A stretch of 64,000 nt of DNA from Caulobacter zeae (GCF_002858925.1 NZ_PJRS01000018.1:124001-188000), one strand, 5' to 3'. Positions 8,530-19,944 are shown, counted from the stretch's first letter. Notes: generated by a model not told the origin, from the sequence alone. Program-made: numbers and translations.

Positions 8530-9341
8530 CCCCGCAGCGCCGCCAGCGCCTCGGGGCACCGGCGCGACAACGGCGCCTCGATCGGGCCGAGCTCCACGGC
8601 GTAGTCGCCCGAGCCTTCCGGCCGTAGCCCCGTCACGCGCGCCGCGTTGACCAACCACGAGCGATGGGTGCGCACGAAGCCTTGCGCCCCGAGTTCGCTT
8701 TCAAGCGCTGTCAGCGAAGAGCGGGTGAGCGGTCGCCGGCCGTCGGCCAGCAGGAACTCGACGTAGTTGCCGACCGATCGTACGGCCAGGATGTCCACGA
8801 TCGGCGTGCGCACCAGCCGCGCGCCGTCGCGGATGTCGAACATCGCGGGCGAAGGCGCCGGAGCCGCCGCCTGGGCGGGAGCCTCGGCGGCGACGTCGCG
8901 CGCCATCCGAGCCAGCAGCCAGAAGACGACGAAGGCCAGGACGTAGGCGATGACGTCCTTGCGCAACTCGTAGACGAACTCCGGCCCGATCGGCCCGAAG
9001 TCGTAGCCTTCGCCCAGGATCAGGCGGTGGGCGATCTTCCGCAGCACGACGAAGCCGCTCACGTGCAGGATCGAGTAGGCCAGCAGGGCGAGGGCGTGGA
9101 CGGGCAGGGCGCGGGCCAGGGTTGGCTTCGCCCGATGCGTCCAGAGGGCGACGGCCGCCGGCAGCAGCATGATCAGCACCGTGACCAGGCCGCTGGACAC
9201 CTCCCAGATCGCCGGCCGCCAGGGGCCAAGGCGTGGCGCGTCGTGGATGATGGTCAGGATGTTGATGACGGTGATGGCCGCGACGATGGCCAGGCCGCAC
9301 AGCCAGCCGCGCAGCAGCAGGCGACGCTCGGCGCTGCTCAT
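8526..9341 (-). CDS. LytTR-domain membrane transcriptional regulator
   Basis: About 271 residues. Four hydrophobic helices lie in the first 150 residues (LCGLAIVAAITVINIL and others). A C-terminal LytTR DNA-binding domain follows, recognised by DILAVRSVGNYVEFLLADGR and GFVRTHRSWLVNAARV. This is a membrane-tethered LytTR regulator as common in Caulobacter and Xanthomonas. The ATG at 9341 is chosen because the first helix follows directly; a GTG at 9494 would add 51 poorly structured residues and overlap the divergent gene. It is divergent from an acyltransferase with about 135 bases between the starts, so that gene is a likely target. Confidence 0.8.
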   Translation of the reverse strand: MSSAERRLLLRGWLCGLAIVAAITVINILTIIHDAPRLGPWRPAIWEVSSGLVTVLIMLLPAAVALWTHRAKPTLARALPVHALALLAYSILHVSGFVVLRKIAHRLILGEGYDFGPIGPEFVYELRKDVIAYVLAFVVFWLLARMARDVAAEAPAQAAAPAPSPAMFDIRDGARLVRTPIVDILAVRSVGNYVEFLLADGRRPLTRSSLTALESELGAQGFVRTHRSWLVNAARVTGLRPEGSGDYAVELGPIEAPLSRRCPEALAALRG

Positions 9342-9475
9342 CCCCCAGCGCGCGCCGTTCGTCCCTGGGGACGTGGCGGCGTCACGGGCGCGGCGCTGTT
9401 CGTCCCCTGGTGCTTGGCGGGCGGCGGCCTGCGCGGATTTCTCTCCGGCGACGCCATCGTTCGGAACCAACCCCA

Positions 9476-10693
9476 ATGTCCCTTTCGTCTCCACAGGATC
9501 TCGCTCGCCGCCACGACCTCGACTGGATCAGGGTGGGCGCGTTCTTCCTGCTGATTCTGTATCACGTGGGCATGTTCTACGTGCCCTGGGAGTGGCACGT
9601 GAAGTCGCCCCATCCCATCCCGGCGCTGGAGCCGGTGATGATGCTGATCAACCCCTGGCGGCTGACCCTGCTGTTCCTCGTCTCGGGGGCGGCCACGCGC
9701 TTCATGGCTGACAAGGTCAGCGTCGGCAGGCTGGCCGGCGCCCGCATCGCACGCCTTCTGCCGCCGCTGCTGCTGGCCATGGCCGTGATCGTGCCGCCGC
9801 AGTCCTACTACCAGGTCGCCGAGTATGTGGCCGCCCACCCGCAGGCGCCGTTCGGAGTCGATCCGTGGCCGACCTTCTGGGCCAAGTACCTGACGGCCTC
9901 GGGCGGCTGGTGCGGCGAGGACGGCGACTGCCTGATCACCCCGACCTGGAACCACATGTGGTTCGTCGCCTACCTCCTGGCCTACACGCTGGTGCTGGCC
10001 TTACTGCTGGCGATCGTTCCCAGGCTGGGTGAGAAAGTGCAGGCGGCCTGCGAGCGCGTGCTGGCCGGTCCCTGGCTGCTTGTCCTGCCGATCGCCTTCC
10101 TGGCGCTGGCCCGCGCGGTGCTGCTTCCGATCTTCGACATCACCCACGCCCTGGTCGACGACTGGTACAACCACGCCATCTCGCTTGCCGCCTTCCTGCT
10201 GGGCTTTGGGCTGGCCAAGTCCTCGGTGCTGCGCGAGCGGTTGATCGCCATGCGCTGGCCTGCCGTGGTCCTGGCCCTGACCGCCTACGCGGCCTTCGCG
10301 ACCTACGCCTGGATCTACCGGCAAGGCGACCCGGCGCAGGCGCTGCGGCTGACCATGCGCGGGGTCTATGCGGTCGACCAATGGTGCGCGATCGCGGCCA
10401 TCCTCGGCTTTGGCGCCAAGCATCTGAACCGCGGCGGACCGGTGCTGCGCTACCTGACCCTGGGCGTCTTCCCGTTCTACATCGTCCACCAGACCGTGAC
10501 GGTCGTCCTGGCGCACCACCTGGCCAGGCTGGGGCTGCCACAGGGGCTGGAGGCCCTGATCCTGGTCGCGGGAACCTTCGGCGCCTGTTTTGCGACCTAC
10601 GAGATCGTCAGGCGCATTCCGGGCGTGCGGGTGCTGTTCGGCCTGCGGGTTCAGCCGGCTGCCGAGGCCAGCCGTCCGCCGGCCTTCGCATAG
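9476..10693 (+). CDS. Acyltransferase-3 family membrane protein (OpgC-like)
   Basis: A 405-residue inner-membrane protein with about ten hydrophobic helices. It opens with RHDLDWIRVGAFFLLILYHV, the conserved Arg/His region of acyltransferase-3 proteins, and has LLFLVSGAATRFM and a late FPFYIVHQTVTV. Such proteins move acyl or succinyl groups onto glycans, periplasmic glucans or lipids. It is divergent from the LytTR regulator. Its last 43 bases overlap the end of phhA on the other strand. Confidence 0.85.
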   Translation: MSLSSPQDLARRHDLDWIRVGAFFLLILYHVGMFYVPWEWHVKSPHPIPALEPVMMLINPWRLTLLFLVSGAATRFMADKVSVGRLAGARIARLLPPLLLAMAVIVPPQSYYQVAEYVAAHPQAPFGVDPWPTFWAKYLTASGGWCGEDGDCLITPTWNHMWFVAYLLAYTLVLALLLAIVPRLGEKVQAACERVLAGPWLLVLPIAFLALARAVLLPIFDITHALVDDWYNHAISLAAFLLGFGLAKSSVLRERLIAMRWPAVVLALTAYAAFATYAWIYRQGDPAQALRLTMRGVYAVDQWCAIAAILGFGAKHLNRGGPVLRYLTLGVFPFYIVHQTVTVVLAHHLARLGLPQGLEALILVAGTFGACFATYEIVRRIPGVRVLFGLRVQPAAEASRPPAFA

Positions 10694-11532
10694 GCCTGGG
10701 TCCCGCGGGTCAGCACCTGGTCGGCGCCCACGATCTCGGTAATGCCGATGTCGCCGGCGCCGGCCAGCCGTTCGTACAGCGCCGAGAAGTCGCGCAGGGT
10801 CACTTCCTGCAAGGTCTGGATCGACGGGATCACGAAATAGACCTGCTGGAAGTCGTCGATCCGATAGGGCGTGCGCATCACCCGCTCCAGGTCGAAACCG
10901 ATCCGGTTGGGGGAGGGGTCTTCGAGGGCGAAGATCGACTCCGTCCGCGACGAGACGATGCCCGCGCCATAGATCCGCAGGCCCGCCGGCGTGGCCATCA
11001 GGCCGAACTCGACGGTGTACCAGTAGAGCCTAGCGAGATTGGCCAGCCGGCCAAGGCCCAGCGCCCGCTGGCCGCCCTTGCCGTAGGCCTGCATGTAGTC
11101 GGCAAAGACCGGGTCGGTCAGCATCGGCACGTGGCCGAACACGTCGTGGAAGACGTCCGGCTCCTGCAGGTAGTCCAGCTCGTGCGGCTTGCGGATGAAC
11201 TGCCCGGCCGGGAAACGGCGATTGGCCAGGTGATCGAAGAACACGTCGTCGGGCACCAGGCCCGGCACGGCCACGACGCTCCAGCCGGTCAGGCGCTTGA
11301 GCTCCTCGTTGATGCGATTGAAGTCGGGAATGCCCGTGCGATGCAGGTCCAGCGCGTCCAGGCCGCGCAGGAACTCGTCGCAGGCGCGGTTCTGCAGGAC
11401 CTTGGCCTGGCGCTCGTAGAGCGTGATCCAGACGTCGTGCTCGGCCTGGCTATAGGCTTCCCAGCCTTGATCGATCGTCCAATCGGGGCGGGCCCCTGGG
11501 GGCGGCCCGCCGCTAAAACCGTCTGCGCTCAT
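10651..11532 (-). CDS. phhA: Phenylalanine 4-monooxygenase
   Basis: A 293-residue monomeric bacterial phenylalanine hydroxylase, which makes tyrosine from phenylalanine using tetrahydrobiopterin and O2. The non-heme iron ligands are His129 and His134 in DVFHDVFGHVP and Glu175 in YWYTVEFGLM. The pterin-site region GLVPDDVFFDHL is present. There is no regulatory ACT domain, as usual in bacteria. It is a single gene with about 80 bases to hspQ upstream. The 3' end overlaps the acyltransferase gene tail to tail. Confidence 0.95.
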   Translation of the reverse strand: MSADGFSGGPPPGARPDWTIDQGWEAYSQAEHDVWITLYERQAKVLQNRACDEFLRGLDALDLHRTGIPDFNRINEELKRLTGWSVVAVPGLVPDDVFFDHLANRRFPAGQFIRKPHELDYLQEPDVFHDVFGHVPMLTDPVFADYMQAYGKGGQRALGLGRLANLARLYWYTVEFGLMATPAGLRIYGAGIVSSRTESIFALEDPSPNRIGFDLERVMRTPYRIDDFQQVYFVIPSIQTLQEVTLRDFSALYERLAGAGDIGITEIVGADQVLTRGTQAYAKAGGRLASAAG

Positions 11533-11613
11533 GAAACGACGTTACGCCCGGGGCGCAGCAAGTTTCGTTCGATTTTTGCGCGCAACCGCCAGATCGGCGG
11601 TCAGGCCTTGCCG

Positions 11614-11943
11614 TCAGTGCGAGATCCGGGGGCGAAGCTTGTAGGCGCCGTGGTCGAAGGATTCGAAGATCAGCGAGGCCTGCGGGTGATGCACGGGCTC
11701 GCCGCTGTCGTCGGGCAACAGGTTCTGCTCCGAGACGTAGGCGACATAGGTGTTGTCGTCGTTCTCGGCCAGCAGGTGATAGAACGGCTGGTCCTTGGAC
11801 GGGCGGATGTCCTCGGGGATCGATTCCCACCACTCTTCCGTATTGGCGAACACCGGGTCGACGTCGAACACCACGCCCCGGAAGGGGAAGATGCGGTGTC
11901 TGACGACCTGGCCGATCGCGAATTTGGCGAGTCTCTCGTTCAT
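11614..11943 (-). CDS. hspQ: Heat-shock protein HspQ
   Basis: A 109-residue protein of the HspQ/YccV (hemimethylated-DNA-binding) family: KFAIGQVVRHRIFPFRGVVFDVDPVFANTEEWW cut here into shorter motifs such as GQVVRHR, FPFRGVVFDVDP and NTEEWW, then DQPFYHLLAENDD and AYVSEQNLL. HspQ is a specificity factor for the Lon protease in enterobacteria; in this genus the role is inferred. It lies upstream of phhA on the same strand and is divergent from the ppx gene. Only the short motifs named matter for identification. Confidence 0.9.
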   Translation of the reverse strand: MNERLAKFAIGQVVRHRIFPFRGVVFDVDPVFANTEEWWESIPEDIRPSKDQPFYHLLAENDDNTYVAYVSEQNLLPDDSGEPVHHPQASLIFESFDHGAYKLRPRISH

Positions 11944-12101
11944 GATGAAGATATTACGACGAGTCTCCTGACTGAATCCTGAACGTAACCCGCGTTCATT
12001 GCAGGCTCACGCCGCCTTCCGGTGCATCGACACGGTTGCTATGGTCTCCGACGAAGTGAGGCGGTTCGTGACGAATCGCCTGCGAGACAGGTGGAAAGAC
12101 C

Positions 12102-13223
12102 ATGTCGGAGGCGCCGAGAGCGCCCGGCGGATCCCGTGGCCAGGGCGGCCAGGGTTCACGTCGGTCTCCGGGCGAGCAGCCGTGCTACGCGGCGCTCGAT
12201 CTCGGAACCAATAATTGCCGCCTCCTGGTGGCGACGCCTTCGCCGCGCGGGTTCCGCGTCATCGAGGCCTATTCCCGTATTGTCAGGTTGGGGGAGGGGC
12301 TGTCCCAGACGGGGCAGCTGTCCGACGCCGCGATGGAGCGGTCGATGGCCGCGCTCAAGGTCTGCGCCGAGAAGATCCGTCGTCGCAAGGCTGTCCGGGT
12401 CAAGGCTGTGGCCACCCAGGCCTGTCGCGGCGCCAGCAACGGCACCGAGTTCGTCCGCCGCGTGGCCGAGGAGACGGGCCTTCGCCTGCAGATCATCACG
12501 CCGCGCGAGGAGGCCCAGTTGTCGGTCGCCGGCTGCATGAGCCTGTTCGACCGGGAGGCCGACGCCGCGTTGGTCGTCGATGTCGGCGGCGGTTCGACCG
12601 AGCTGTCGTGGGTCGACCTCAAGGGCGGCGGGCTCGACGCCAAGCCGCGCCAGTTCGAGGCCTGGAAACTGCCGATCCGCGCCTGGCTGTCCATTCCGAT
12701 CGGGGTCGTCACCCTGGCCGAGCGCTTCCCCGAGGGCGAGCGGGCTGACGACGGCTGGTTCCGGGCCATGGTCGAGGAGGTCAAGTCGAAGATCTCGGCG
12801 TTCCCGCACGCCGCGCCGATGCGCAAGACCTTCGACGCCGGCCGCGCCCACATGGTCGGAACCTCCGGCGCGATCACCAGCCTGGCGGGCCTGCACCTTG
12901 GCCTGCCGCGCTACGACCGCAATGTCGTCGATGGGCTGTGGATGCAGCGTTCCGACTGCGAGGCCGCCGCAGGCCGCCTGCTGACCCTGACCGCCAAGGA
13001 GCGGGCGCTGGAGCCCTGCATCGGGGCCGATCGCGCCGACCTGGTGCTGGCCGGCGCGGCCATTCTTCAAGCCGTTCAAGAGCTTTGGCCATGTTCGCGC
13101 GTGCGAGTCGCCGACCGAGGGCTTAGAGAGGGGCTTCTGATGTCCTTGATGTCGGATCGGCAGAAGCGCCCCCGCCGACGGCGGCGTGGCGGGGCCGGTT
13201 CGGCCCGAACGGTGAACGCATGA
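12102..13223 (+). CDS. Ppx/GppA exopolyphosphatase-family protein
   Basis: A 373-residue protein with the ASKHA phosphatase fold: ALDLGTNNCRLLVATP (phosphate 1 loop), an acidic region GEGLSQTGQLSDAAM, and VVDVGGGSTELSW (phosphate 2 loop). It matches exopolyphosphatase or pppGpp phosphohydrolase enzymes and would degrade polyphosphate or pppGpp in the cytosol. It is shorter than E. coli Ppx and lacks the C-terminal HD-like domain, the common alphaproteobacterial form. GGAAAG precedes ATG 12102. It overlaps rlmE by ATGA, a linkage frequent in this class. Confidence 0.88.
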   Translation: MSEAPRAPGGSRGQGGQGSRRSPGEQPCYAALDLGTNNCRLLVATPSPRGFRVIEAYSRIVRLGEGLSQTGQLSDAAMERSMAALKVCAEKIRRRKAVRVKAVATQACRGASNGTEFVRRVAEETGLRLQIITPREEAQLSVAGCMSLFDREADAALVVDVGGGSTELSWVDLKGGGLDAKPRQFEAWKLPIRAWLSIPIGVVTLAERFPEGERADDGWFRAMVEEVKSKISAFPHAAPMRKTFDAGRAHMVGTSGAITSLAGLHLGLPRYDRNVVDGLWMQRSDCEAAAGRLLTLTAKERALEPCIGADRADLVLAGAAILQAVQELWPCSRVRVADRGLREGLLMSLMSDRQKRPRRRRRGGAGSARTVNA

Positions 13224-13927
13224 ACGACGAGCCCCCCAAGCGCCGCATGGTGAAACCGCCTACGGGCGGCAACGCGGACGGCCGCGCCAAGCCGGCGCGC
13301 CTGAAGACCGCCTATGGACGCACGCCCAGCCAGCAGGCCTGGCTGGAGCGTCAGATCAACGACCCGTTCTCGGCCAAGGCCCGGGCGCTGGGCTATCGCA
13401 GCCGCGCGGCCTTCAAGATCAGCGAGATCGACGAGAAGTTCCGCTTCTTCAAGAAGGGCGCGAAGGTCATCGACCTGGGCTGCGCGCCTGGCGGCTGGCT
13501 GCAGGTGGCCGTCGAGCGCGGCGTGACCCAGCTCGTGGGCGTCGACTTGCTGCACGTCGACCCGGTCGAGCCGGCGCACATCGTCGAGATGGATTTCACC
13601 GACCCGGCCTGTCCGCCCAAGCTGCTCGAGTTGCTGGGCGGCGCGCCGGATCTGGTGATGTCGGACATGGCCCCCAACACTGTCGGCCATCGCGAGACCG
13701 ACCACCTGCGCATCGTCGGCCTGATCGAGATCGGCGCCGAGTTCGCCATCGAGACGCTGAAGCCCGGCGGCGCGTTCGTCGCCAAGGCCTTCCAGGGCGG
13801 CGAGACCTCCGAGGTCATCGCCCGGCTGAAGAAGAACTTCGAGAAGGTCCAGCACTTCAAGCCCAAGGCCAGCCGCCAGGACAGCTCCGAGGTCTTCCTC
13901 GTGGCGACGGGCTTCAAGGGAAGATAG
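13220..13927 (+). CDS. rlmE: 23S rRNA 2'-O-methyltransferase RlmE (FtsJ)
   Basis: A 235-residue SAM-dependent enzyme that methylates the 2'-OH of U2552 in the 23S A-loop. Evidence is SRAAFKISEIDEKFRFF (catalytic Lys), motif I DLGCAPGGWLQVA, the catalytic Asp in VMSDMAPNTVGHRETDH, and the final Lys-Glu segment SRQDSSEVFLVA. An N-terminal basic tail of about 30 residues is extra compared with E. coli. It is translationally coupled to the Ppx/GppA gene. Confidence 0.95.
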   Translation: MNDEPPKRRMVKPPTGGNADGRAKPARLKTAYGRTPSQQAWLERQINDPFSAKARALGYRSRAAFKISEIDEKFRFFKKGAKVIDLGCAPGGWLQVAVERGVTQLVGVDLLHVDPVEPAHIVEMDFTDPACPPKLLELLGGAPDLVMSDMAPNTVGHRETDHLRIVGLIEIGAEFAIETLKPGGAFVAKAFQGGETSEVIARLKKNFEKVQHFKPKASRQDSSEVFLVATGFKGR

Positions 13928-13934
13928 GTCTCCG

Positions 13935-14453
13935 ATGGTCGCCGCGTTTGTCTCCCTGATGATCGCGGCGGCCGCATCGACGCCAGCCTGCATCATCACC
14001 GATAGCGCCGCTCGCGACAGCCTGCGGTTCTAGGGCCATCCGGCGAAGGCCCGGAGCGGCGCTCCCGCCAAGCCCGTGCTGGATACGCCCGACAAGCGAT
14101 TGTTTCGAACCGCGCTGCGCGAGGGCGCGGCCCGGGGGCCGAACTTTGCGGGCCACATAACGATCGTCCAGTGGGGCTGCGGGACCTCCTGCGTTGCCTG
14201 GGCGGCGGTGGACGCCCGGACGGGCCGTGTCACCAAGCTGCCCGGCGCGGACTACATGGATACGAACCGCGTGGGTGGAATGCTCCACGGCGTGAACTTC
14301 GAGAAGGGGAGCCGCGTCATCGTGCTGGCCGGCGCGCCGCGTGAGGACCAGGCCCGCGCAGGGGTCTATCGTTATCTCTGGACCGGCGACGGCTTCCGGC
14401 TGCTGGGCTTCGTTCCGCAGGCGAAGGCTTGCGAGCCGCTAGAGGAGCCATGA
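13935..14453 (+). pseudogene. Secreted protein gene interrupted by an in-frame TAG
   Basis: ATG 13935 opens a frame with an export-signal-like start (MVAAFVSLMIAAAASTPACI). It reaches TAG at 14031-14033 after 32 codons. The same frame then stays open without a break to 14453, giving a folded-looking domain with GPNFAGHITIVQWGCGTSCVAW and two Cys in the GCGTSC motif. Codon bias is equally strong before and after the stop. The simplest reading is a CAG-to-TAG change in a small periplasmic protein of unknown function. Internal restart at GTG 14076 would give a 125-residue product without signal peptide. Confidence 0.7.
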
Positions 14454-14489
14454 CGACCGCTAGAGCCGTGTTGCCTGGCATGAATATGG

Positions 14490-14503
14490 GCATCGTTCGA
14501 TGC
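14490..14503. promoter_or_regulatory. Candidate VapBC operator palindrome
   Basis: GCATCG-TT-CGATGC is a perfect 14-base palindrome ending 29 bases before the vapB start codon. VapBC complexes usually repress their own promoter by binding such palindromes. Operator function is inferred from position and symmetry only. Confidence 0.5.
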
Positions 14504-14532
14504 TACATTTCGTGTTGCAAGGAGCTCACGCC

Positions 14533-14721
14533 ATGCGCACGACACTGGCCTTGGACGATGAACTGCTGAAGCGGGCCGCCGCTCTTACGGGCATCCAGGA
14601 AAAGGCGGCCTTGGTGCGCGAGGCCCTGAAGGCTCTTGTCGAGCGCGAAAGCGCACGTCGACTGACGCTGCTGGGCGGCAGCGAGCCCGAGCTCCAGCTT
14701 GCTCCTCGTCGAAGGTCCTAG
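14533..14721 (+). CDS. vapB: VapB-type antitoxin
   Basis: A 62-residue antitoxin starting MRTTLALDDELLKRAAALTG, a ribbon-helix-helix DNA-binding start, followed by a charged toxin-binding tail (ALVREALKALVERESARRL). It neutralises the PIN toxin encoded 5 bases downstream and, as a complex, should repress the pair. ATG 14533 has a GGAG 9 bases upstream; an earlier ATG at 14500 lies inside the candidate operator and is not used. Confidence 0.85.
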   Translation: MRTTLALDDELLKRAAALTGIQEKAALVREALKALVERESARRLTLLGGSEPELQLAPRRRS

Positions 14722-14726
14722 GCGGC

Positions 14727-16651
<1,925 letters not shown>

Positions 16652-16654
16652 GCC

Positions 16655-17050
16655 ATGCAGATGGCCTTCGAGCTGCGGATGCTGGCGGTCGCGGTCGTCA
16701 TCGGGCTGGTCCACCTTCTGTGGGCCAGCGCGGCGGCCCAGCCCCAGCGCGGCTTGAAGTGGAATGTCGGATCGCGGGAGGTTCCGGTCGTGCTGACCGG
16801 CATGGCCGGACGGCTCGAAAGGGCGTTCGCCAACTTCCGCGAGACCTTCGCGTTCTTCGTCGCCGCCGTGCTGGTCGCCTATCTGGGCGGCCGGCTCGGC
16901 GCGCTGACCGTCGCTGGAACCGCACTCTATGTCGGCGCCCGGGCGGTCTATGTCTTTCTCTATGCGTTCGGCGTGCCGGTCGTTCGCAGCCTGGTCTGGG
17001 TCGCCTCTATGGCGGGCCTTGGCCTGGTCCTTCTGGCGTTGGTGATTTAG
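16655..17050 (+). CDS. MAPEG-family membrane protein
   Basis: A 131-residue protein with four hydrophobic helices (LAVAVVIGLVHLLWA, FAFFVAAVLVAYLGG, VAGTALYVGARAVYVFLYA, WVASMAGLGLVLLALV) and the Arg/Glu-rich loop RLERAFANFRETFAFF, the signature of MAPEG proteins (membrane-associated eicosanoid and glutathione metabolism). A glutathione-dependent activity is possible, but bacterial members are mostly uncharacterised. It starts 3 bases after guaB stops and ends 4 bases before rsmB, so it is in the gua operon. Confidence 0.85.
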   Translation: MQMAFELRMLAVAVVIGLVHLLWASAAAQPQRGLKWNVGSREVPVVLTGMAGRLERAFANFRETFAFFVAAVLVAYLGGRLGALTVAGTALYVGARAVYVFLYAFGVPVVRSLVWVASMAGLGLVLLALVI

Positions 17051-17054
17051 CTCC

Positions 17055-18332
17055 ATGCGTGACGGAGGACGGGTTTCCGCGGCGATCGAGGTTCTGACCG
17101 AGATCGAGACGCGGCATTTTCCTGTGAAGATGGCGCTCAAGCGCTGGGGCGAAGCCGCGCGCTACGCCGGCTCCAAGGACCGGGCCTTCGTCTCGGGTCT
17201 GGTGCTCGACGCCCTGCGCCGCAAGCGCTCGCTGGGCTGGATGATGGGCGACGCTTCGGCAAGAGGCGTGGTGCTTGGCGTCCTGGCCTTCGTCTGGAAG
17301 TGGCCGGCCGAGCGCATCGCCGAGGCGGGCTCCGAAGAGCACGGCTTTGGCGCGCTGTCCGCGGCCGAACTGGCCCGCTTGAACGATCCTGTCTCGCTCG
17401 AAGGCGCGCCCGCGCCGGTGGCGGGCGACTATCCCGACTGGCTGGAGCCGCACCTGGCCCGCGCCCTGGGCGCCGAGCAGGCCGCCGAGATGGCCGCCTT
17501 GTCCGAGCGCGCGCCGGTGGACCTGCGCATCAACACCCTGAAGACCGACGTCGAGCGCGGCGCCAAGGCCCTGGCCCTGATCAACGCCGCGCCGGCTGGG
17601 GTCCTGGCCACCGCCTTCCGTATTCCCGCGCCCGCCGCCGCCGACCGCACGCCGTCGGTCGAGGCCGTGCCCGCGTTCTCCAAGGGCTGGTTCGAGGTCC
17701 AGGACCTGGGCTCGCAGCTCGCCGCCGCCGTGGCCGGCGAGGTCAAGGGCAAGCAGGTGCTCGACTTCTGCGCCGGCGGCGGCGGCAAGACGCTCGCGCT
17801 GGCCGCCGCCATGGGCAACAGCGGCCAGATCTTCGCCCATGACGCCGACGCCCGGCGCCTGGCCGACACCATCCGGCGCGGCCAGAGGGCAGGGGTCCGC
17901 AACCTGCAGATCCGCTCGCCGATCGAGGCCCAGCCGCTGAAAGGCCTGGAAGGCAAGATCGACGTCGTCTTCGTCGACGCCCCCTGCACCGGCGCCGGCA
18001 CCTGGCGGCGTCATCCGGACGCCAAGTGGCGCCTGTCGCCCGATCAGCTGGTCAAGCGCCAGATCGAGCAGGACAGCGTCATGGAGGACGCCTCGACCTT
18101 CGTGAAGGCCGGCGGCCGCATGGTCTACGTCACCTGCTCGCTGCTCGCCGAGGAGAACGAGGACCGCGTCGCGGCCTTCCTCGAGCGCCATCCCGAATTC
18201 ACCGTCAAGCCGATCGCCCTCGACGGCGTCACCCACGTGACACCGGAAGGCTATCTGCGCCTGACCCCGCACCGCGCCGGTACGGACGGCTTCTTCGCCG
18301 CCGTGCTCGTGCGCTCGACCTACGCACCGTAA
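17055..18332 (+). CDS. RsmB/NOP-family RNA (cytosine-5) methyltransferase
   Basis: A 425-residue methyltransferase. The N-terminal helical part resembles the NusB-like domain of RsmB ([19 protein letters not shown]). The SAM domain has motif [19 protein letters not shown], motif [17 protein letters not shown] with one catalytic Cys, and motif [13 protein letters not shown] with the other. It would make 5-methylcytidine in rRNA, probably 16S. It sits between MAPEG and guaA and starts 4 bases after the MAPEG stop. Confidence 0.9.
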   Translation: MRDGGRVSAAIEVLTEIETRHFPVKMALKRWGEAARYAGSKDRAFVSGLVLDALRRKRSLGWMMGDASARGVVLGVLAFVWKWPAERIAEAGSEEHGFGALSAAELARLNDPVSLEGAPAPVAGDYPDWLEPHLARALGAEQAAEMAALSERAPVDLRINTLKTDVERGAKALALINAAPAGVLATAFRIPAPAAADRTPSVEAVPAFSKGWFEVQDLGSQLAAAVAGEVKGKQVLDFCAGGGGKTLALAAAMGNSGQIFAHDADARRLADTIRRGQRAGVRNLQIRSPIEAQPLKGLEGKIDVVFVDAPCTGAGTWRRHPDAKWRLSPDQLVKRQIEQDSVMEDASTFVKAGGRMVYVTCSLLAEENEDRVAAFLERHPEFTVKPIALDGVTHVTPEGYLRLTPHRAGTDGFFAAVLVRSTYAP

Positions 18333-18364
18333 CTGCCCGCCCCGACCCGCTGGAGACCCGCCCG

Positions 18365-19924
18365 ATGACCACCGAACCCCACCACCAGCGCGTCCTGATC
18401 GTCGATTTCGGCAGCCAGGTGACCCAGCTGATCGCGCGCCGGGTGCGCGAGGCCGGCGTCTATTGCGAGATCCATCCCTTCGACAAGGCCGAAGCCCTGG
18501 TCGATGACTACCAGCCCTCGGCGATCATCCTGTCAGGCGGTCCGGCCAGCGTGCTGGAGGCCGACAGCCCCCGCATCGGCCGCAAGCTGTTCGACCTGGG
18601 CCTGCCGATGCTGGCCATCTGCTACGGTCAGCAGCTGCTGTGCGACGTGCTGGGCGGCAAGGTCGAGGGCGGCCACGCCGGCGAGTTCGGCCGCGCCGAG
18701 CTGACCATCGGCAAGCAAAGCCCGCTGTTCGAAGGCCTGGCCGGCGTGGGCGAGCTGGAAACCGTCTGGATGAGCCACGGCGACCGCGTCACCGCCATCC
18801 CCGAGGGCTTCGAGGTGGTGGGCACCTCGAACGGCGCGCCCTTCGCCGCCATCGCCAACGACGCCAAGAAGATCTACGCGCTGCAGTTCCACCCCGAGGT
18901 CTACCACACGGTCAACGGCCCGCAGATCTACAAGAACTTCCTGGCCCTGGCCGGCCTGAAGGGCGACTGGACCATGGCGGCGTTCCGGCAGGAGATGGTC
19001 CAGAAGATCCGCGACCAGGTCGGCGACGGCAAGGTGATCTGCGGCCTGTCGGGCGGCGTCGACAGTTCGGTGGCCGCCGTGCTGATCCACGAGGCCATCG
19101 GCGACCAGCTGACCTGCGTGTTCGTCGACACCGGCCTGTTGCGCAAGAACGAGGCCGACCAGGTCGTCACCCTGTTCCGCGACCACTACAACATCCCGCT
19201 GGTCCACGTGGACGCCGGCGACCTGTTCCTGGGGGAACTGGCCGGCGTCAGCGACCCGGAGACCAAGCGCAAGACCATCGGCCGCCTGTTCATCGACGTC
19301 TTCGACAAGGAAGCCGCCAAGATCGACGGCGCGCAGTTCCTGGCGCAAGGGACCCTCTATCCCGACGTGGTCGAGAGCGTCTCGGCGCGCGGCGGTCCGT
19401 CGGCGGTGATCAAAAGCCACCACAACGTGGGCGGCCTGCCGGACTACATGAAGCTGAAGCTGGTCGAGCCGCTGCGCGAACTCTTCAAGGACGAGGTCCG
19501 CGCCCTGGGCGTCGAGCTGGGCCTGGCGCCCGCCTTCGTTGGCCGCCACCCGTTCCCCGGCCCGGGCCTGGCCATCCGCATCCCTGGCGAGATCACCCCC
19601 GAGAAGGTCAAGGTCCTGCAGGACGCCGACGCCATCTATCTCGAAGAGATCCGCAACGCCGGGCTCTATGACAAGATCTGGCAGGCCTTCGCCGTGCTGC
19701 TTCCGGTCAAGACGGTGGGCGTCATGGGCGACGCCCGCACCTACGAAAACGTCCTGGCCCTGCGCGCGGTGACCTCGACCGACGGCATGACCGCCGACTT
19801 CTTCGAGTTCCCCTGGGAGATCCTCGGCAAGACCGCCACCCGGATCATCAACGAGGTCCGCGGCGTCAACCGCGTCGTCTACGACGTGACCAGCAAGCCG
19901 CCCGGCACCATCGAGTGGGAATGA
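18365..19924 (+). CDS. guaA: GMP synthase (glutamine-hydrolysing)
   Basis: A 519-residue enzyme that turns XMP into GMP using glutamine and ATP. The class-I amidotransferase domain has Cys86 in AICYGQQLL and the His/Glu pair in QFHPEVYHT. The ATP-pyrophosphatase loop is [14 protein letters not shown]. The C-terminal dimerisation domain ends in the conserved GTIEWE. GGAG at 18352-18355 precedes ATG 18365. The 3' end is also the left attachment site of a genomic island: the last codons are repeated at 32211. Even so, the reading frame and final residues are intact. Confidence 0.98.
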   Translation: MTTEPHHQRVLIVDFGSQVTQLIARRVREAGVYCEIHPFDKAEALVDDYQPSAIILSGGPASVLEADSPRIGRKLFDLGLPMLAICYGQQLLCDVLGGKVEGGHAGEFGRAELTIGKQSPLFEGLAGVGELETVWMSHGDRVTAIPEGFEVVGTSNGAPFAAIANDAKKIYALQFHPEVYHTVNGPQIYKNFLALAGLKGDWTMAAFRQEMVQKIRDQVGDGKVICGLSGGVDSSVAAVLIHEAIGDQLTCVFVDTGLLRKNEADQVVTLFRDHYNIPLVHVDAGDLFLGELAGVSDPETKRKTIGRLFIDVFDKEAAKIDGAQFLAQGTLYPDVVESVSARGGPSAVIKSHHNVGGLPDYMKLKLVEPLRELFKDEVRALGVELGLAPAFVGRHPFPGPGLAIRIPGEITPEKVKVLQDADAIYLEEIRNAGLYDKIWQAFAVLLPVKTVGVMGDARTYENVLALRAVTSTDGMTADFFEFPWEILGKTATRIINEVRGVNRVVYDVTSKPPGTIEWE

Positions 19925-19931
19925 TTCAGGG
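19913..19931 (+). repeat. Putative attL (guaA 3' end)
   Basis: GAGTGGGAATGATTCAGGG spans the last guaA codons and stop. It is repeated at 32214-32231 as GAGTGGGAGTGATCAGGG, one substitution and one missing T. The integrase gene begins 312 bases to the right, the usual position for a P4-type integrase next to its att site. Confidence 0.6.
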
Positions 19932-19944
19932 TCCTTCCGGGACC
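19930..19944 (+). terminator. Small hairpin after guaA
   Basis: GGTCC-TTCCG-GGACC starts 5 bases after the guaA stop. The stem is only 5 bp and there is no T run, so it is at best a weak terminator. It occupies the place where the original guaA terminator would have been before the island arrived. Confidence 0.3.

Noticed and set aside
9342..9494. N-terminal extension of the LytTR gene from GTG 9494
   Set aside because: The added 51 residues are unstructured, would overlap the divergent acyltransferase start, and have no good Shine-Dalgarno; ATG 9341 leads straight into the first helix.
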